Origin: Arbacia lixula
Lineage: Eukaryota > Echinodermata > Echinoidea > Arbacioida > Arbaciidae
Length of the DNA: 64,000 nucleotides
Direction: 5' to 3'
NCBI GenBank assembly: GCA_963669155.1
Contig: OZ022594.1
Span: 653,507 to 717,506 of the forward strand
A program made the translations under genes and the position numbers. Under the pieces are notes generated by a model that saw only the letters and a program-made list of their open reading frames with translations, made no database searches and was not told where the DNA came from. This document shows, one piece after another, positions 21,101 to 28,829 of the stretch; positions within the stretch are counted from its first letter, which is position 1, and each line of letters starts with the position of its first letter.

Positions 21101-21801
21101 TATTTACTGTTTGCATAATTGTATGCATCAGTTCGTTATCTGATATCCTCCTCTGTAAAATAACACAAATGTTGTAACAATCGGATCGGTTTCTTCCTTT
21201 CGTTCACAGGTGGGTCTCAAACAGAATTTGCCGAATTGCATGACCAGTGTCTGTGCAAATCCTATTGACTATGTTGCTATATATAGAATCAATGAATGCA
21301 TGAATAAGATATTTTTGTTCTACTGGGGCAGACACTGGTCAATTTGTCAAATGCTGTTTAGGGACCAACTTCCAAACTTAGGGGCAGTACTCCGTCTTGA
21401 ACCAACCAATTTGTACAGAAGTTATATTATTTACAGAGGAGTGTATTAGCTCATGGACTGATGCGTAAAATGATACAAACGGGTGTCAAATGAATGAGAC
21501 ATAGGTGGCTCAAAAAACTTTCTTTGAGGAATTTAGTATTGTGACGTAATTCTAGACCACTCGCTGCACAAGCTGATCACCACTAAAAAAAAGCCCAAAG
21601 TGTACCTATTATCTCCACCAGCATAACCGTCGTGCAGAGGCTCATGGCGAAGATGAGCCTAGCTCGGGCGCTTCCAAGCAGTCTTTGGCGGTCTTCGTTC
21701 ATAGGATTGCTCATCGTACCCTGCACTGTCGCAGAGTCCACCTGGAGGGAACCATAACCCGCGGAGTCCTGATTACGTAATCTCTCCAAATTTGTCATCA
21801 T
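2560..21801 (-). CDS. SLC30-family (ZnT2/3/4/8-like) zinc transporter, 7 coding exons
   Basis: A proton-coupled exporter that would move zinc from cytosol into vesicles or out of the cell. Joined coding pieces: 21801-21606, 18352-18206, 17249-17096, 10538-10211, 7615-7510, 4431-4297, 2720-2560; total 1227 nt, 408 residues plus TAG. All six introns are GT-AG and their phases match. Visible parts: cytosolic N-terminus (1-45), TM1 about 48-66, TM2 with zinc ligands H81 and D85 (HLLTD), TM3 from about 117, TM4 about 145-165, His-rich loop 208-221 (repeated HGH), TM5 with H254 and D258 (HMVGD), TM6 about 280-305, then a cytoplasmic domain with the family motif HSLRIWALT (335-343). The IIYFKPDLKIVDP stretch and the loop place it near ZnT2/3/4/8 rather than ZnT1. 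Length is normal for the family. Odd: a glycine-rich run (226-239) after the His loop. The start is the first ATG of a tandem ATG pair ten bases after a 3' splice site, so an upstream exon exists. Family identity is certain; the exact paralogue is not. Confidence 0.95.
3559..4017. repeat. Foldback MITE with AGAATCATGATTC ends, nested in family G
   Basis: About 459 bp. Both ends carry AGAATCATGATTCTAATCAT or its complement, and the subterminal parts (AAACGCAAACATGAATCACG against CAATCGTGATTCTGCAGAAA in reverse) also pair. It lies inside a family-G copy and itself contains the 38-bp palindrome at 3760-3797. Confidence 0.6.
3752..3805. mobile_element. Perfect 38-bp palindrome with 8-bp flanking duplication (hAT-like miniature)
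   Basis: 3760-3797 is a perfect palindrome with half-site CACTGAACTATACCACTAC. It is flanked on both sides by GCTGCTTG (3752-3759 and 3798-3805). Eight-base target duplications and CAnTG/CAnNG-type ends are features of hAT transposons. The element is all terminal repeat with no interior. Confidence 0.6.
4297..4431 (-). CDS. ZnT exon 6: C-terminal domain, first part
   Basis: The acceptor TTTGCAG ends at 4432; the donor GTAAGG begins at 4296 (phase 1). It encodes AKSPHFDYDDVKRRLVEIDG and on through VHSLRIWALT to CVHLVL, the alpha-beta cytoplasmic domain shared by cation-diffusion facilitators. The 3' splice site, phase and motif all agree. Confidence 0.95.
4577..5094. repeat. MITE family 1 (GGGATAGTTCACC ends), copy a
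   Basis: About 518 bp. The terminal inverted repeats read TTAAAGGGATAGTTCACC and GGTGAACTATCCCTTTAA. Inner inverted arms carry GTGACGTCAC twice, at about 4710 and 4950. The flanking TTAA-like bases fit a TTAA-target or Tc1-like family, which I cannot decide. Lies in ZnT intron 5. Confidence 0.8.
5095..5760. other. Intron 5 sequence, nothing recognised
   Basis: A short minus-strand frame of 66 codons at 5218-5418 has no recognisable domain. Otherwise nothing. Confidence 0.5.
5761..5908. mobile_element. 130-bp hairpin element with 9-bp flanking direct repeat
   Basis: 5770-5899 folds back on itself: TAGCCTATCCGATAGG at the left mirrors CCTATCGGATAGGCTA at the right, with arms of about 57 bp differing mainly by a 4-bp indel and a loop of about 16 bp. 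CCTCTAAAG is repeated directly at 5761-5769 and 5900-5908, as expected of a target-site duplication. Confidence 0.65.
5909..7010. other. Intron 5 sequence, nothing recognised
   Basis: No exon with family support and no repeat that recurs in the window. Short frames of up to about 85 codons show no domain. Confidence 0.45.
7012..7490. repeat. TC-rich low-complexity tract
   Basis: Nearly continuous (TC)n with CCCC and (CA)n interruptions. A short segment, CTGTGTSTCTCTCCTCCTCG plus flank, is duplicated at about 7160-7190 and 7457-7490. Lies just downstream of ZnT exon 5 in intron 5. The long open frames over it are artefacts of composition. Confidence 0.95.
7510..7615 (-). CDS. ZnT exon 5: TM6
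   Basis: It starts phase 0 after ATATCAAG (acceptor) and ends at a GTAAAAG donor, phase 1. It encodes PDLKIVDPILTLVFGAIVV and on to KDTILVLME, the conserved TM6 and the lead-in to the C-terminal domain. The acceptor has a weak pyrimidine tract but is the only AG that keeps phase and matches the family. The 480-bp TC tract begins about 20 bases downstream of the donor. Confidence 0.93.
7762..8199. repeat. MITE family 1, copy b
   Basis: Ends AAAGGGATAGTTCACCCTG and CAGGGTGAACTACCCCTTT. Internal GACGTCACGTGCGAGGTGCT as in the other copies. About 438 bp, in ZnT intron 4. The second CRE-like motif is altered here. Confidence 0.8.
8806..9120. repeat. Family G, partial copy 3
   Basis: Matches the left half of the 3170-3550 copy: AAACTTTTGACACT, CAAAGGATGTCA, ATCAGACAATTATTTTAGCT. 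Ends in a poly-C tract at about 9121-9150. Confidence 0.55.
9640..9926 (-). mobile_element. RTE-type LINE, decayed C-terminal fragment
   Basis: A minus-strand frame (9926-9720) reads RDKVRNQDLRRKTKIRDIVQ and then WRWAGYLARRKDDRRT, the familiar C-terminal tail of RTE/BovB-like reverse transcriptases. The matching RWMDDI continuation is in a different frame after a stop, so the copy is frameshifted and 5'-truncated. Lies in ZnT intron 4. Confidence 0.7.
10099..10165. repeat. (TG)n microsatellite beside ZnT exon 4
   Basis: Imperfect TG/TATG repeat, about 45 bases from the exon 4 donor. Of little note beyond its closeness to the splice site. Confidence 0.85.
10211..10538 (-). CDS. ZnT exon 4: His-rich loop and TM5
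   Basis: The acceptor GTGCTCAG ends at 10539; the donor GTGAGT begins at 10210 (phase 0). It encodes residues 166-275: a Cys-rich patch (FCCCED), basic linker, His loop 208-221, a glycine-rich run (226-239), then TM5 with RAACLHMVGDSLFGVG. The polyglycine is coded by imperfect GGN triplets (CC-rich on the plus strand, about 10320-10370), so it looks like an expanded simple repeat retained in frame. Confidence 0.95.
10566..11320. other. Intron 3 sequence, nothing recognised
   Basis: AT-rich. No exon, RNA or repeat that I can support. Confidence 0.45.
11434..12080. repeat. Long foldback element, family D
   Basis: About 647 bp with inverted arms of roughly 270 bp each: AAGGGCCCCTGTCATCAAAA at the left mirrors TTTTGATGACAGGGGACCTT at the right, and similarity continues through GCCCCGCC, GATGATGTCACAGGGGGAAT and GTTTAATTTGTGCATAAATT. 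Only about 110 bp of unpaired centre remains. High arm identity suggests a young insertion in ZnT intron 3. Confidence 0.75.
12603..12914 (-). mobile_element. Non-LTR retrotransposon ORF2 C-terminal fragment
   Basis: The minus-strand frame contains VVYCGHIFSKNDIQGKLLEG, then RRDNTMNWLTNIKKWTN, matching the (F/Y)GHh...LLEGKhEGKR...WLxNIkeWT tail of jockey/CR1-like LINE reverse transcriptases. Only this tail is present. The adjoining open frame 12669-12223 (148 codons) has no recognisable domain. Confidence 0.5.
12915..13458. other. Intron 3 sequence, nothing recognised
   Basis: AT-rich; I see no supported feature. Confidence 0.4.
13459..13933. repeat. MITE family 1, degenerate copy c
   Basis: The order of family 1 is kept (AAATCCGTCAAAGGATAAG near 13545, CATATGTTGTGTGTA, CTAATGATGTATCAAAT, TTTCAGGGTGGAGCTTTTCT at the end), but terminal repeats and CRE-like motifs have decayed. 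Probably an older insertion. Confidence 0.65.
14640..14755. repeat. Hairpin MITE, family E (AGTCTGTTAACAACTATGTC)
   Basis: TAGTCTGTTAACAACTATGT is followed about 70 bases later by its complement (ACATAGTTGTTGACAGACT), giving arms of about 27 bp. Further copies at 28900-29265, 39265-39330 and 42995-43080. Confidence 0.65.
15021..15372. repeat. GA-rich low-complexity tract with internal duplication
   Basis: G-run followed by GAGA-rich sequence. A segment with GAGAGATGGGGGT and GAGGTAGAGGGAGGGAGAGA occurs twice (about 15078-15130 and 15268-15320). In ZnT intron 3. Confidence 0.9.
15838..16005 (+). repeat. Dispersed repeat, family F (copy 1)
   Basis: Contains GCAGTAGACTAATTCC, GACTAGTCTTTAATTGCTAG, GGGATCAGAAATGTC, and ends with a short hairpin (CAGCCCGGAAGCTGGGCT). 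Matches 49649-49815 in the same orientation, and 17700-17860 and 58082-58275 inverted. Confidence 0.6.
16006..17095. other. Intron 3 sequence with a long accidental frame
   Basis: A plus-strand frame of 177 codons (16276-16809) has no recognisable domain, runs through a poly-C tract and lies inside the intron on the opposite strand. I do not count it as a gene. Several GTTACCATGGT motifs are scattered here. Confidence 0.5.
17096..17249 (-). CDS. ZnT exon 3: TM3-TM4
   Basis: The acceptor TTCCTTAG ends at 17250; the donor GTAAGT begins at 17095 (phase 2). It encodes EVLGALFSVILSLLLALVL (TM3), the EID-containing loop and TM4 (IMLVISVVNLVGNV). The RAEVLGAL motif spanning the junction with the preceding exon is typical of the family and confirms the join. 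Confidence 0.95.
17700..17860 (-). repeat. Family F, inverted copy 2
   Basis: GGAGAAGAAATTGCGAAC and GATTAGTCTACTGCAGCCAG are the complement of the family F copy at 15838. In ZnT intron 2. Confidence 0.55.
17868..18185. repeat. CCA-rich and (CA)n microsatellite next to ZnT exon 2
   Basis: Imperfect CCA/CTACCA repeats (17868-18050) run into about 100 bp of (CA)n (18050-18150), ending about 20 bp from the exon 2 donor. The long HTHTHT reading frames are composition artefacts. CA/TG tracts near 5' splice sites can influence splicing in other genes; here that is only a possibility. Confidence 0.9.
18206..18352 (-). CDS. ZnT exon 2: TM2 with HxxxD zinc site
   Basis: The acceptor is CTGCAG just before 18352; the donor GTGAG starts at 18205 (phase 1 on both sides). 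It encodes GGILSGSLAVLADAGHLLTD and the rest of TM2, then the short loop up to FGLLRA. H81 and D85 are the expected half of the tetrahedral zinc site. A (CA)n tract of about 100 bp lies just inside the downstream intron (about 18050-18150), close to the 5' splice site. Confidence 0.95.
18697..18865. repeat. Small MITE, family J (copy 1)
   Basis: It ends in AGTTACCATCAATGGTAAG and TCTGCAACAGAGCCCTGAA, with TGCATAAACTGACCATTAAT at the other end. Related to 28168-28313 and, more weakly, 32080-32190. In ZnT intron 1. Confidence 0.6.
18950..19760. repeat. MITE family K, split by a nested family 2 MITE
   Basis: The left end (CTACGAACGACTTGACGAAC, then GCCCTTCTTGTGC up to 19003) is the inverted copy of the right end (GCACAAGAAGGGATAACC, GTTCGTGAAGTCGTTCGTAA, 19713-19760). 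The inverted repeat is about 47 bp. The element at 19004-19533 lies just inside the left arm. Confidence 0.65.
19004..19533 (+). repeat. MITE family 2 (GACAGCCCGTCCC ends), copy 1
   Basis: About 530 bp, ends TTAAAGACAGCCCGTCCC and GGGACGGACAATCTTTAA. The whole body matches 50787-51308 in reverse complement (AATTTCAAACCGACT, ACTTTCTTCAATTTACGATC on one strand). Nested in family K. Confidence 0.8.
19761..21605. other. Intron 1 sequence; part copy of the 24.1-kb foldback
   Basis: About 20785-20935 matches the right half of the foldback at 24106-24286 (ACGCCCTCCA, GGACCAATAG, CTTCCACAAAGATCCC, CATTAATATATT). The rest shows nothing I can name. Confidence 0.5.
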
Positions 21802-21811
21802 CAGGCCGTTC
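21606..21811 (-). CDS. ZnT exon with start codon (coding 21801-21606)
   Basis: The exon opens after a strong 3' splice site (pyrimidine tract ending TTCTTCAG, exon from 21811). The tandem ATG codons lie at 21801 and 21798. It encodes 65 residues: a hydrophilic N-terminus and most of TM1 (LIFAMSLCTTVMLVEII). The donor GTACA starts at 21605, phase 1. The frame is also open upstream of the ATG as far as 21888, so coding from an earlier exon cannot be excluded. Confidence 0.88.
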
Positions 21812-22820
21812 CTGAAGAAAAAGAAAACGAAGATAAATGAGAAAAACATGACTTCTTGAGCATCAATCTTTACCACGAACGATTTCACGTTGGGTTGTCA
21901 TTAGACCTATTTGTTGTAAAAAGAAAATCAAACATTTCAGGTGTTGGGATACCTTACCTTCCATTTCGTACATCCACTTTGCCACAATCAGTCAACATAT
22001 CCATGACAACGAATCCCATGATATCACACCCGTTAATGTTTTTTTTTATTATTATTTTCTATAAAAACAACACACACTTTAACATAGGCTCTTATATCGA
22101 TAGAAAATAAAATGACAATGTTTGGTGCGCGGATAACACATGTGAAAAACGTCCTGAACCTCCTAACTCATAGTGTATCACATGATATAGGAAATACACA
22201 CAATCCAGTTAGAGCATCATGCTATCTGACACGCAGAGGGTAAGTGGATATTCTGCCACAAAGTTCGCACGAAGTAAGATGCCATTTCGGGTACATCGCG
22301 AGCAACTTTAGTACCGCACAGAGCTAAAACATGGTGAAATCGGCTACCATTGCAATATCCGTTCTATGATTTACTAGTATCGATATAATACATTGCAGAG
22401 ATTGTAGAGATTTATGATGGTCTGTATTACAACGTCGTGAGAACATAATGGTGTCAAATTTTACGGGTACGTATATCTAACGCATGGCAACGGAAATACG
22501 AGGTATTGAGTTACCCTCATTATCGGCAGCTATACTCGTCATATGCGACAGCAAACGAGTGTATCTTCATATTCAAAACATTCCAACAGATCAAATTTTC
22601 AATGAGGGAAAACACGCAGTTTTTGTTGTAATTTTATCTCATGTCGAAGGTTATTTACATGTAGAATGATTTGATATTCAAGCGGTATGCATGTACATGT
22701 ATTGCTAAACATGGATTATCAGATCAGCGGTGCGTTCGTTGTATGTTCTCCTGAGATTTGCGGGAATAAAACAAATAATCGGGATGGGTAATTCATGCTC
22801 TAAATGCTACTAAATGAACA
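21812..22820. other. Upstream of first ZnT coding exon; no exon or promoter identified
   Basis: The missing 5' exon of the ZnT gene must lie somewhere to the right. I see no convincing promoter element or donor site that would place it. Confidence 0.4.
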
Positions 22821-23321
22821 TTTAAGGAATAGATCACCCTGGAAATAAGTTGGTTTCAATAAAAGCAGAAGCGTGAAAGAAACATATTAGTGAAGGTTCG
22901 ACAAAAATCCGTCTAAGGATAAGACGGTTATAATCTTTTGAAATGTCAATTTCGTGACGTCACGTGCGAGATACTCTCCCATATGTTGTGTACAATATAA
23001 TTACATAAATTGCTCTTTATCTGTTCCTTGTTTGACTACGGAATTATTTTTTTTTCATACAGATATGTGTGTAAAACCTATTTCTAATGATGTATCGAAT
23101 GAACAGATAAAAGGATGCATATCGTTTTGAAAACGATTGTACACAACATATTATTATGGCAGAGCTCCTCGCACGTGACGTCACAAAATCAATTTTTTAA
23201 AAAGATCACAACTTTCTTATCCTTTGGCGGATTTTTTTTTTTTTATAAAAACTTGAATATGTTTCTTTCATGTGTCTCTTATTATTGACACCAAATTGAT
23301 TTCAAGGTGAACTATCCCTTT
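22821..23321. repeat. MITE family 1, copy d
   Basis: Ends TTTAAGGAATAGATCACCCTG and AAGGTGAACTATCCCTTTC. Inner GTGACGTCACGTGCGAGAT near 22955 and GCACGTGACGTCAC near 23170. Confidence 0.8.
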
Positions 23322-23493
23322 CACCGCATTTCTAACCCGCGGAGTGTGCTACAACCGGTAATGTCTCAGCGAAATAACGTCATACCCCACCAACGCATAA
23401 TGTGGTGTTAAGGTGTACGAATTCAGGATTTATGTTCGAAGAAAATGCTCATTCACTTTATATTAGAGACATATACTATCGATGTACTAATTA

Positions 23494-23850
23494 ATGCAGA
23501 TTCATCGTACTCCGCTTCTAGTCACAAAAGAACGCTTTACAAAGATTTTCTTTGATCTCCCATGTTCGAAGCTGCCGATTCTCTGGATGATTTTTGCCTT
23601 GATTTGAAGTACATGTATAAACAAAATCGGATGCGCAGAAGAATTTGGGGAAATATCCTCACCCCATCTACTTGCGCAGTTGTGACATGTAATGCCTACG
23701 ATGCATCTATAAAGATTCAATCGAGGAATATTGTTACAATATGGCAAAAAGGCTCTGAACGTGATATCAAGTTACAGTACAAAAGTCTCAATTTCACAAT
23801 GTTCCGCATCATATTCCATTAAAAACTTGCATGAAACGTTACTTTCAGAT
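23494..23850 (-). repeat. Dispersed repeat, family H (copy 1)
   Basis: Matches 62070-62425 in the same orientation (GCAGAAGAATTTGGGGAAAT, GTTGTGACATGTAATGCCTA, GTTCCGCATCATATTCCAT). On the minus strand both copies translate to a shared stretch with GITCHN and ISPNSSA. Could be a LINE or other element remnant; the family is not recognised. Confidence 0.55.
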
Positions 23851-24105
23851 ATTTTCCTTCCGGAAAAGTAAGATGAAAAACGTGCCCAGCCGCGCCCAAG
23901 CTAGTATTTTCATCTCAAAAGTATCAAATTTTGTATTCTCTTGTCCTTATTAACTACATAACGAGCACTTAGTGACAAAATTAAAAGTTCAGCAGTGAAA
24001 GCTGAAATGTATGCATGTTTAGGAATGTGTATGACCTATTATAAAATCCAGGTGAACGTGACGTAATCGCGTATGCATCATATTGTTGAGAGCAGCTGCT
24101 AGTAT

Positions 24106-24286
24106 ACAAATATTTCATGACCATGAGGGATCTTGTGGAATCTATTTGCACCGAGGTTAAGTGGAGGGCGTGTGGTACTATTTTCCCGAGACCGCAGGTC
24201 GAGGGAAAATGGTACTGCACGCCCTCCACTTCACCGAGGGGACCAATAGATTCCACAAAGTTCCCAAATAAAGATCATGAAATATT
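24106..24286. repeat. Foldback element with 90-bp arms
   Basis: AAATATTTCATGACC at the left mirrors GATCATGAAATATTT at the right. Both arms include GTGGAATCTATT/AATAGATTCCAC, GTGGAGGGCGTG/CACGCCCTCCAC and a GGGAAAAT motif. The centre is only a few bases. Confidence 0.7.
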
Positions 24287-25018
24287 TGTTTTATATCCTT
24301 CATTAATATATTCTTTGTCCATTAATTTAATCCTTACGATGGACCTTGTAATAAAGTGCCCATGCTCTAAGCTCCGAACGCAGGAGCCCGATTCAGATGT
24401 TTTGTTATTTCCTGCGGCTTGAGCAAAAACCAACGGAAATTCAAATTGCACCTCGGCCGCGACACCGCGGGAGTTCCGGCAGCGCGCCCAATGATTTTCT
24501 GCTAAAACGCCAAAAACCAGCTGGAAAGAAACGTATCGCGTTGATTTTGCGTGTTGCGCATTTACCTGGGATGAATTATGAAAATTGTATCGATCACCGA
24601 TAGCCCGGATATCGATAGTCCAGGGGGAAAAAAAGACTATTTTTTACATGACGTCACGAAATGGTACTTTTTTTCCCTCTGACGTCATGAAATAGTACTT
24701 TTCTTCCCTCTGAGCTCTCTTCCTTCAAATAGTTCATCTATTTGTGGTCATGTGACACCCTTTCAACCAATCAACGAACTGGAATATATTAATGAGGGAT
24801 ATAATCATGAATATTCAGTGGCGGCATCAAACCTTGTTCAAAGGGATGGATATCCATGTGCTTAGCTTAAACATCCTTGCTCTAAAGTGATTGAGGAATT
24901 GGTCCGCAGCCGTTTCTTCAGTGCCTGAAAACGCATTCATTGCTCTCCGAACACTAATCGTGATTTCGTAACAAACATCAGAGTAGTACCACATGCGTTG
25001 GTGTGACAATGCCGGTTG

Positions 25019-25339
25019 TAACAGAATCGGTCTAAGGAAAAGGAATTTTTTAGAGTTTGAAATTTCACTTTTGTGACGTCATGTGCGAGGTGCTTTCCCA
25101 TATATTGTGTACAATAAAATTATATAAATTTCTCTTTTCTGTTTATGACGGATTTTTTTGTCTTCATACAGGTCTGTGTGTAAATATGTATTTTTGATGA
25201 TGTATCAAATTCACATGTACAAGGATGCATATCTTTTGAGAAAGTGCACATTTAAATTCAAAGATTGTACCCAACATATGGCAGAGCACATCGCAAGTGA
25301 CGTCACAAAATCAAAACTTTAAAAGGTCATAACTTTTAA
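25019..25339. repeat. MITE family 1, internal fragment (copy e)
   Basis: It keeps both GTGACGTCAC-type motifs (near 25074 and 25298) and the middle, but lacks both terminal repeats. Confidence 0.7.
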
Positions 25340-25739
25340 TGTAATGTTTTGCTTGATTGTTTGTTATTGTTGTTTTTTGTTGTGTGTGTGCGCGTGTGTG
25401 TGTTTTAGGGGCGTTGGGGCGTCTGTGAGTCTACATCCATACATATTACAGCCTACGTCAATCACTATCATGTCTATAGACCAGTATAGCGGTTTGTATA
25501 AACAGATCGACTGCATTGATGGAGATAACGATATATCGGGGAAACAGATACAACGATGGTTGCAATCTGAACTTAACATGTGTCTGTCTGTCACCGAGAA
25601 CATAATCCCTCGTGATTGATGCCAAGCGAATGTGATATTGTGAAGCCCTGGTTTCGTGGCTACTAGAGCCCCGTATTAATAACATGTTGGATTGGGTGAC
25701 ACTCTTTAAAGTGAGACACGTGATCTTCAAAATACATTA

Positions 25740-25935
25740 CCCCCCCCCCCCATACGCAGCCATACTGCGTAATACTCGTGTAGTACATCTAGATATGGGT
25801 GTCTTTTTGCAGTAGCCTTTACCCAAATGACCACAAACTTCATTTCATATGTGTGGTGACGCAGACCCCCCCCCCAAAAAAAAAAAATAAATAAAAATAA
25901 ATAAATAAATAAATAAAAATAAAAATAAAAAATGA
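25740..25935. repeat. Poly-C and A-rich (AAATA)n low complexity
   Basis: Short C runs at 25740 and 25865, then AAATAAATAAATA-type sequence to about 25932. Confidence 0.8.
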
Positions 25936-26231
25936 CCCTCAGTCTCAGCTAAGCTAGATGAGCTGGAGAACTTCGAGTTGACACAAATCTGTATCGCCAT
26001 GCATGATTGATGAACCTACTATTCCAGTGGTTGTGGTGGCTCATTGCCATTTGGTCCAATCCCAGCTAGTCCACTCACCATTTCGTCTACAAGGAACCTT
26101 AGATTAAAATACTGGATTAACTTATCAACAACTCTAATCTACACCATAACCATAACCTCAACCGTTAACCCTAATCCCGATTCCCTACCCTAATCCTAAA
26201 CCATATCAGCATGTGGTGGTAGACAAAATTG

Positions 26232-26277
26232 GACTTAGACCAAATGGGCGTAGACCAAATCGGCGTAGACCAAGTGG
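26232..26277. repeat. 15-bp minisatellite (TAGACCAAATSGGCG)
   Basis: Three tandem units of about 15 bp, TAGACCAAATGGGCG, TAGACCAAATCGGCG and TAGACCAAGTGGC. Degenerate CCCTAA-like words lie just upstream (26140-26205). Confidence 0.65.
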
Positions 26278-26695
26278 CAAATCACAGCTGTGGTAATTCA
26301 TACGGCGGCCTCCTATCTTCAATAACTCCGGTAAAACTTCAAGCAAGGTATCCCGTAGAGTTCCGCCTCAAATTCGATACGCACGACAAACATGGAGAGT
26401 CTCTGCCACGGTTGAAAGGGACGCAACGTGATCAAGACAATGACAATAGAAGTCGGCAATAATGCATGCTGACAAAACGAGGCCAATGAGAGTAGCGACG
26501 CGTTGATGCGATCAAAGGAGTTGTACCTGAGCTGAATCAGTCGTAGAAGTACGTGTACTTCGAACCCAACCCACCATTTACATTTATAAAAAATATATAT
26601 GAACGCCATTCAGAAGTTCAAAACAAGAATTGAAAGATGTTATGCGACGGACCATGCAGTAAACCGATTGCCGTGGAAATGTTCAGTTATGTGGA

Positions 26696-27174
26696 TATAG
26701 GGAAAGCTCACCCTGAAGATAGATTGGCTTCAATAAAAGCAGAAACATGAAAGAAACTCATAAGTGAAGGTTGAACGAGAATCGGTCAAAGGAAAAGAAA
26801 GTTATACGAGTTGAAATTTCAATTTTGTGACGTCATGTGCGAGGTGCTCTCCATATATTGTGTACAATATAATGACATACAATTCTCTTTCCTCTTTTTT
26901 TTCATACAGGTCTGTGTGTAAAAATTTATTTTTGATGATGTATCAAATTCACAAGTACAAGGATACATATATTTTGAGAAAATGCACGTTTAAACAAAAA
27001 ATGTACACAACATATGGGAGAGCACCTCGCACGTGACGTCACAAAATCAAAACTTTAAAAGGTCATAACTTTCTTATCCTTAGACGGATTTTCATCAAAC
27101 CTTCACCAATATGTTTCTTTCATGTGTCTGCTTTTATTGAAATCAAATTTATTTCAGGGTGAACTATCCCTTTC
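26696..27174. repeat. MITE family 1, copy f
   Basis: Ends ATAGGGAAAGCTCACCCTG and CAGGGTGAACTATCCCTTT. Both GTGACGTCA motifs are present (26828, 27033). Confidence 0.8.
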
Positions 27175-28167
27175 AATTCAAGGTAAGTGTGGGCGTTTTT
27201 TTCTAGCTCAAGGACGGAGGCGCTCAAGTGAAAACACAAATAGATATGCCACACTTGTGATAATGCAACCTGCGATACATTGCCTTGCCGGACTTGCATG
27301 GGTATGACTGTAAACATGCACTGCGACATTTTTCTATTTTCCGGGAAGCGTACCATTATCATGATCATCATCAACAAAAACACAATAATCTTATAAACTC
27401 AGTGGAACATCTTTTAGCAAGCTTTTCATTTAAGTATTATTGCTGCAGAGCAGTCGATCAATGGTTGAGTACAGAAAGGTTCCTGGTTTAGTTGTAAAAG
27501 TTTTCACAAGCCCCCCGGAAGTTTTGAGCAAATTGTCGTGCAGTCTCAGTTTCAGGCATTTAACAAAAAAAAAAATCACGCTAGAAACTTGCCTTTCGAA
27601 AGTACACGAGGCAAAGATGAATAACTATGCTACCTGTGACGACAATGTGGATAGCCTTATTATTAAGATTTCCTTTCATGTTTTCTTTTAAATTTTCATT
27701 TGAAGACATAAGCCTTTGGGAAAATATTAATTACAGGTGTGTGAGGTATGGTTTGGTATGAGATATGGACAAAAGTAACATGAAGACAGCGTTTCCACAT
27801 TGAGGGAGAAGGGGGGGGGGCGGGGGAGGGGAGCAGTTCAAGTACATGTGCTGACGACTGAATCCCTGTAAAACACACACATATACGTATACGCATACAC
27901 GCACGATCACACTCACATGAATACTAAGATTTTACTCAAAATGTCTGATTATTTTGCAATTTGTTATTGCAATTTATTTATACTTCAGCGTGAACTGTCC
28001 AAAAAGAGTGTTCCTAATACAACTCGATCCGTTTCAGCATAAACATGATAAACAAACGAAACATCTGTAAATCAGCTTTCAGACGGGACCCAACTTGACT
28101 AATTCATTCATATGACTAAACTCTTACAATCCTGCTTGATAACATCTCAAAAAGAAAGTTATCTCCT
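27175..28167. other. Intergenic, nothing recognised
   Basis: Short frames only, and a purine-rich G tract near 27805-27830. Confidence 0.4.
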
Positions 28168-28313
28168 GTGCCCCCTTGCATAAAATTATCATTAATCGTA
28201 GTTGTCATGGTAACATAGCTTGATAGCCAAATGCGAGGTTTCCATACAGAAATTCCCATTGGTAGCAAAGTTACCATCAATGGTAAGTTTTATGCAACAG
28301 GGCCCTGAACTTG
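28168..28313. repeat. Small MITE, family J (copy 2)
   Basis: GTTACCATCAATGGTAAG and TATGCAACAGGGCCCTGAA at one end, TGCATAAAATTATCATTAAT at the other: imperfect inverted ends. About 146 bp. Confidence 0.6.
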
Positions 28314-28829
28314 TTAGAACGCGTGAGTTAAGTCTACCCGCTTATATATACGAACGTTGATTCGATGATATTTAGGCGTTTTTCACACATTTGATGATTT
28401 ACCCATGCCAATACCTCGCGCCTATTGTGACTGATCAAGAGCGCGTGTCTTGTGCTTTGTATTGGCATCCGGCCTTGGCGTATTGAAAAAAAAAATGACG
28501 TTCCCATCTATATGAAAGCTCTTCGTTGTTGAGCTATGAATAAAATGTCCTTCAAAAAATTTAACGCTCTAAATAATATTATATCCGTTTGCGAGCGAGC
28601 AGACATACAAAGTGAAACGGAAAAAAAGACATTCTATCGGCACAATGGACTTTTTTAAACACATTTTAAGAACAGACATTTCATGTCAACAAAATTTCTT
28701 CAAAGTCATTATCGGCAGCTGCCCCCCCCCCCCTTCCGTGTTACTTGTGAAAAAGTTGCATGTGACACACACATAAAGCGTTAAGCGACTCTCCTCCAAG
28801 TTAGTACCATTTCCACCCACCCCACCCCT

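Noticed and set aside
26140-26205. Interstitial telomere (CCCTAA)n
   Set aside because: Only a few degenerate words such as AACCCTAATCCC; no regular six-base array.
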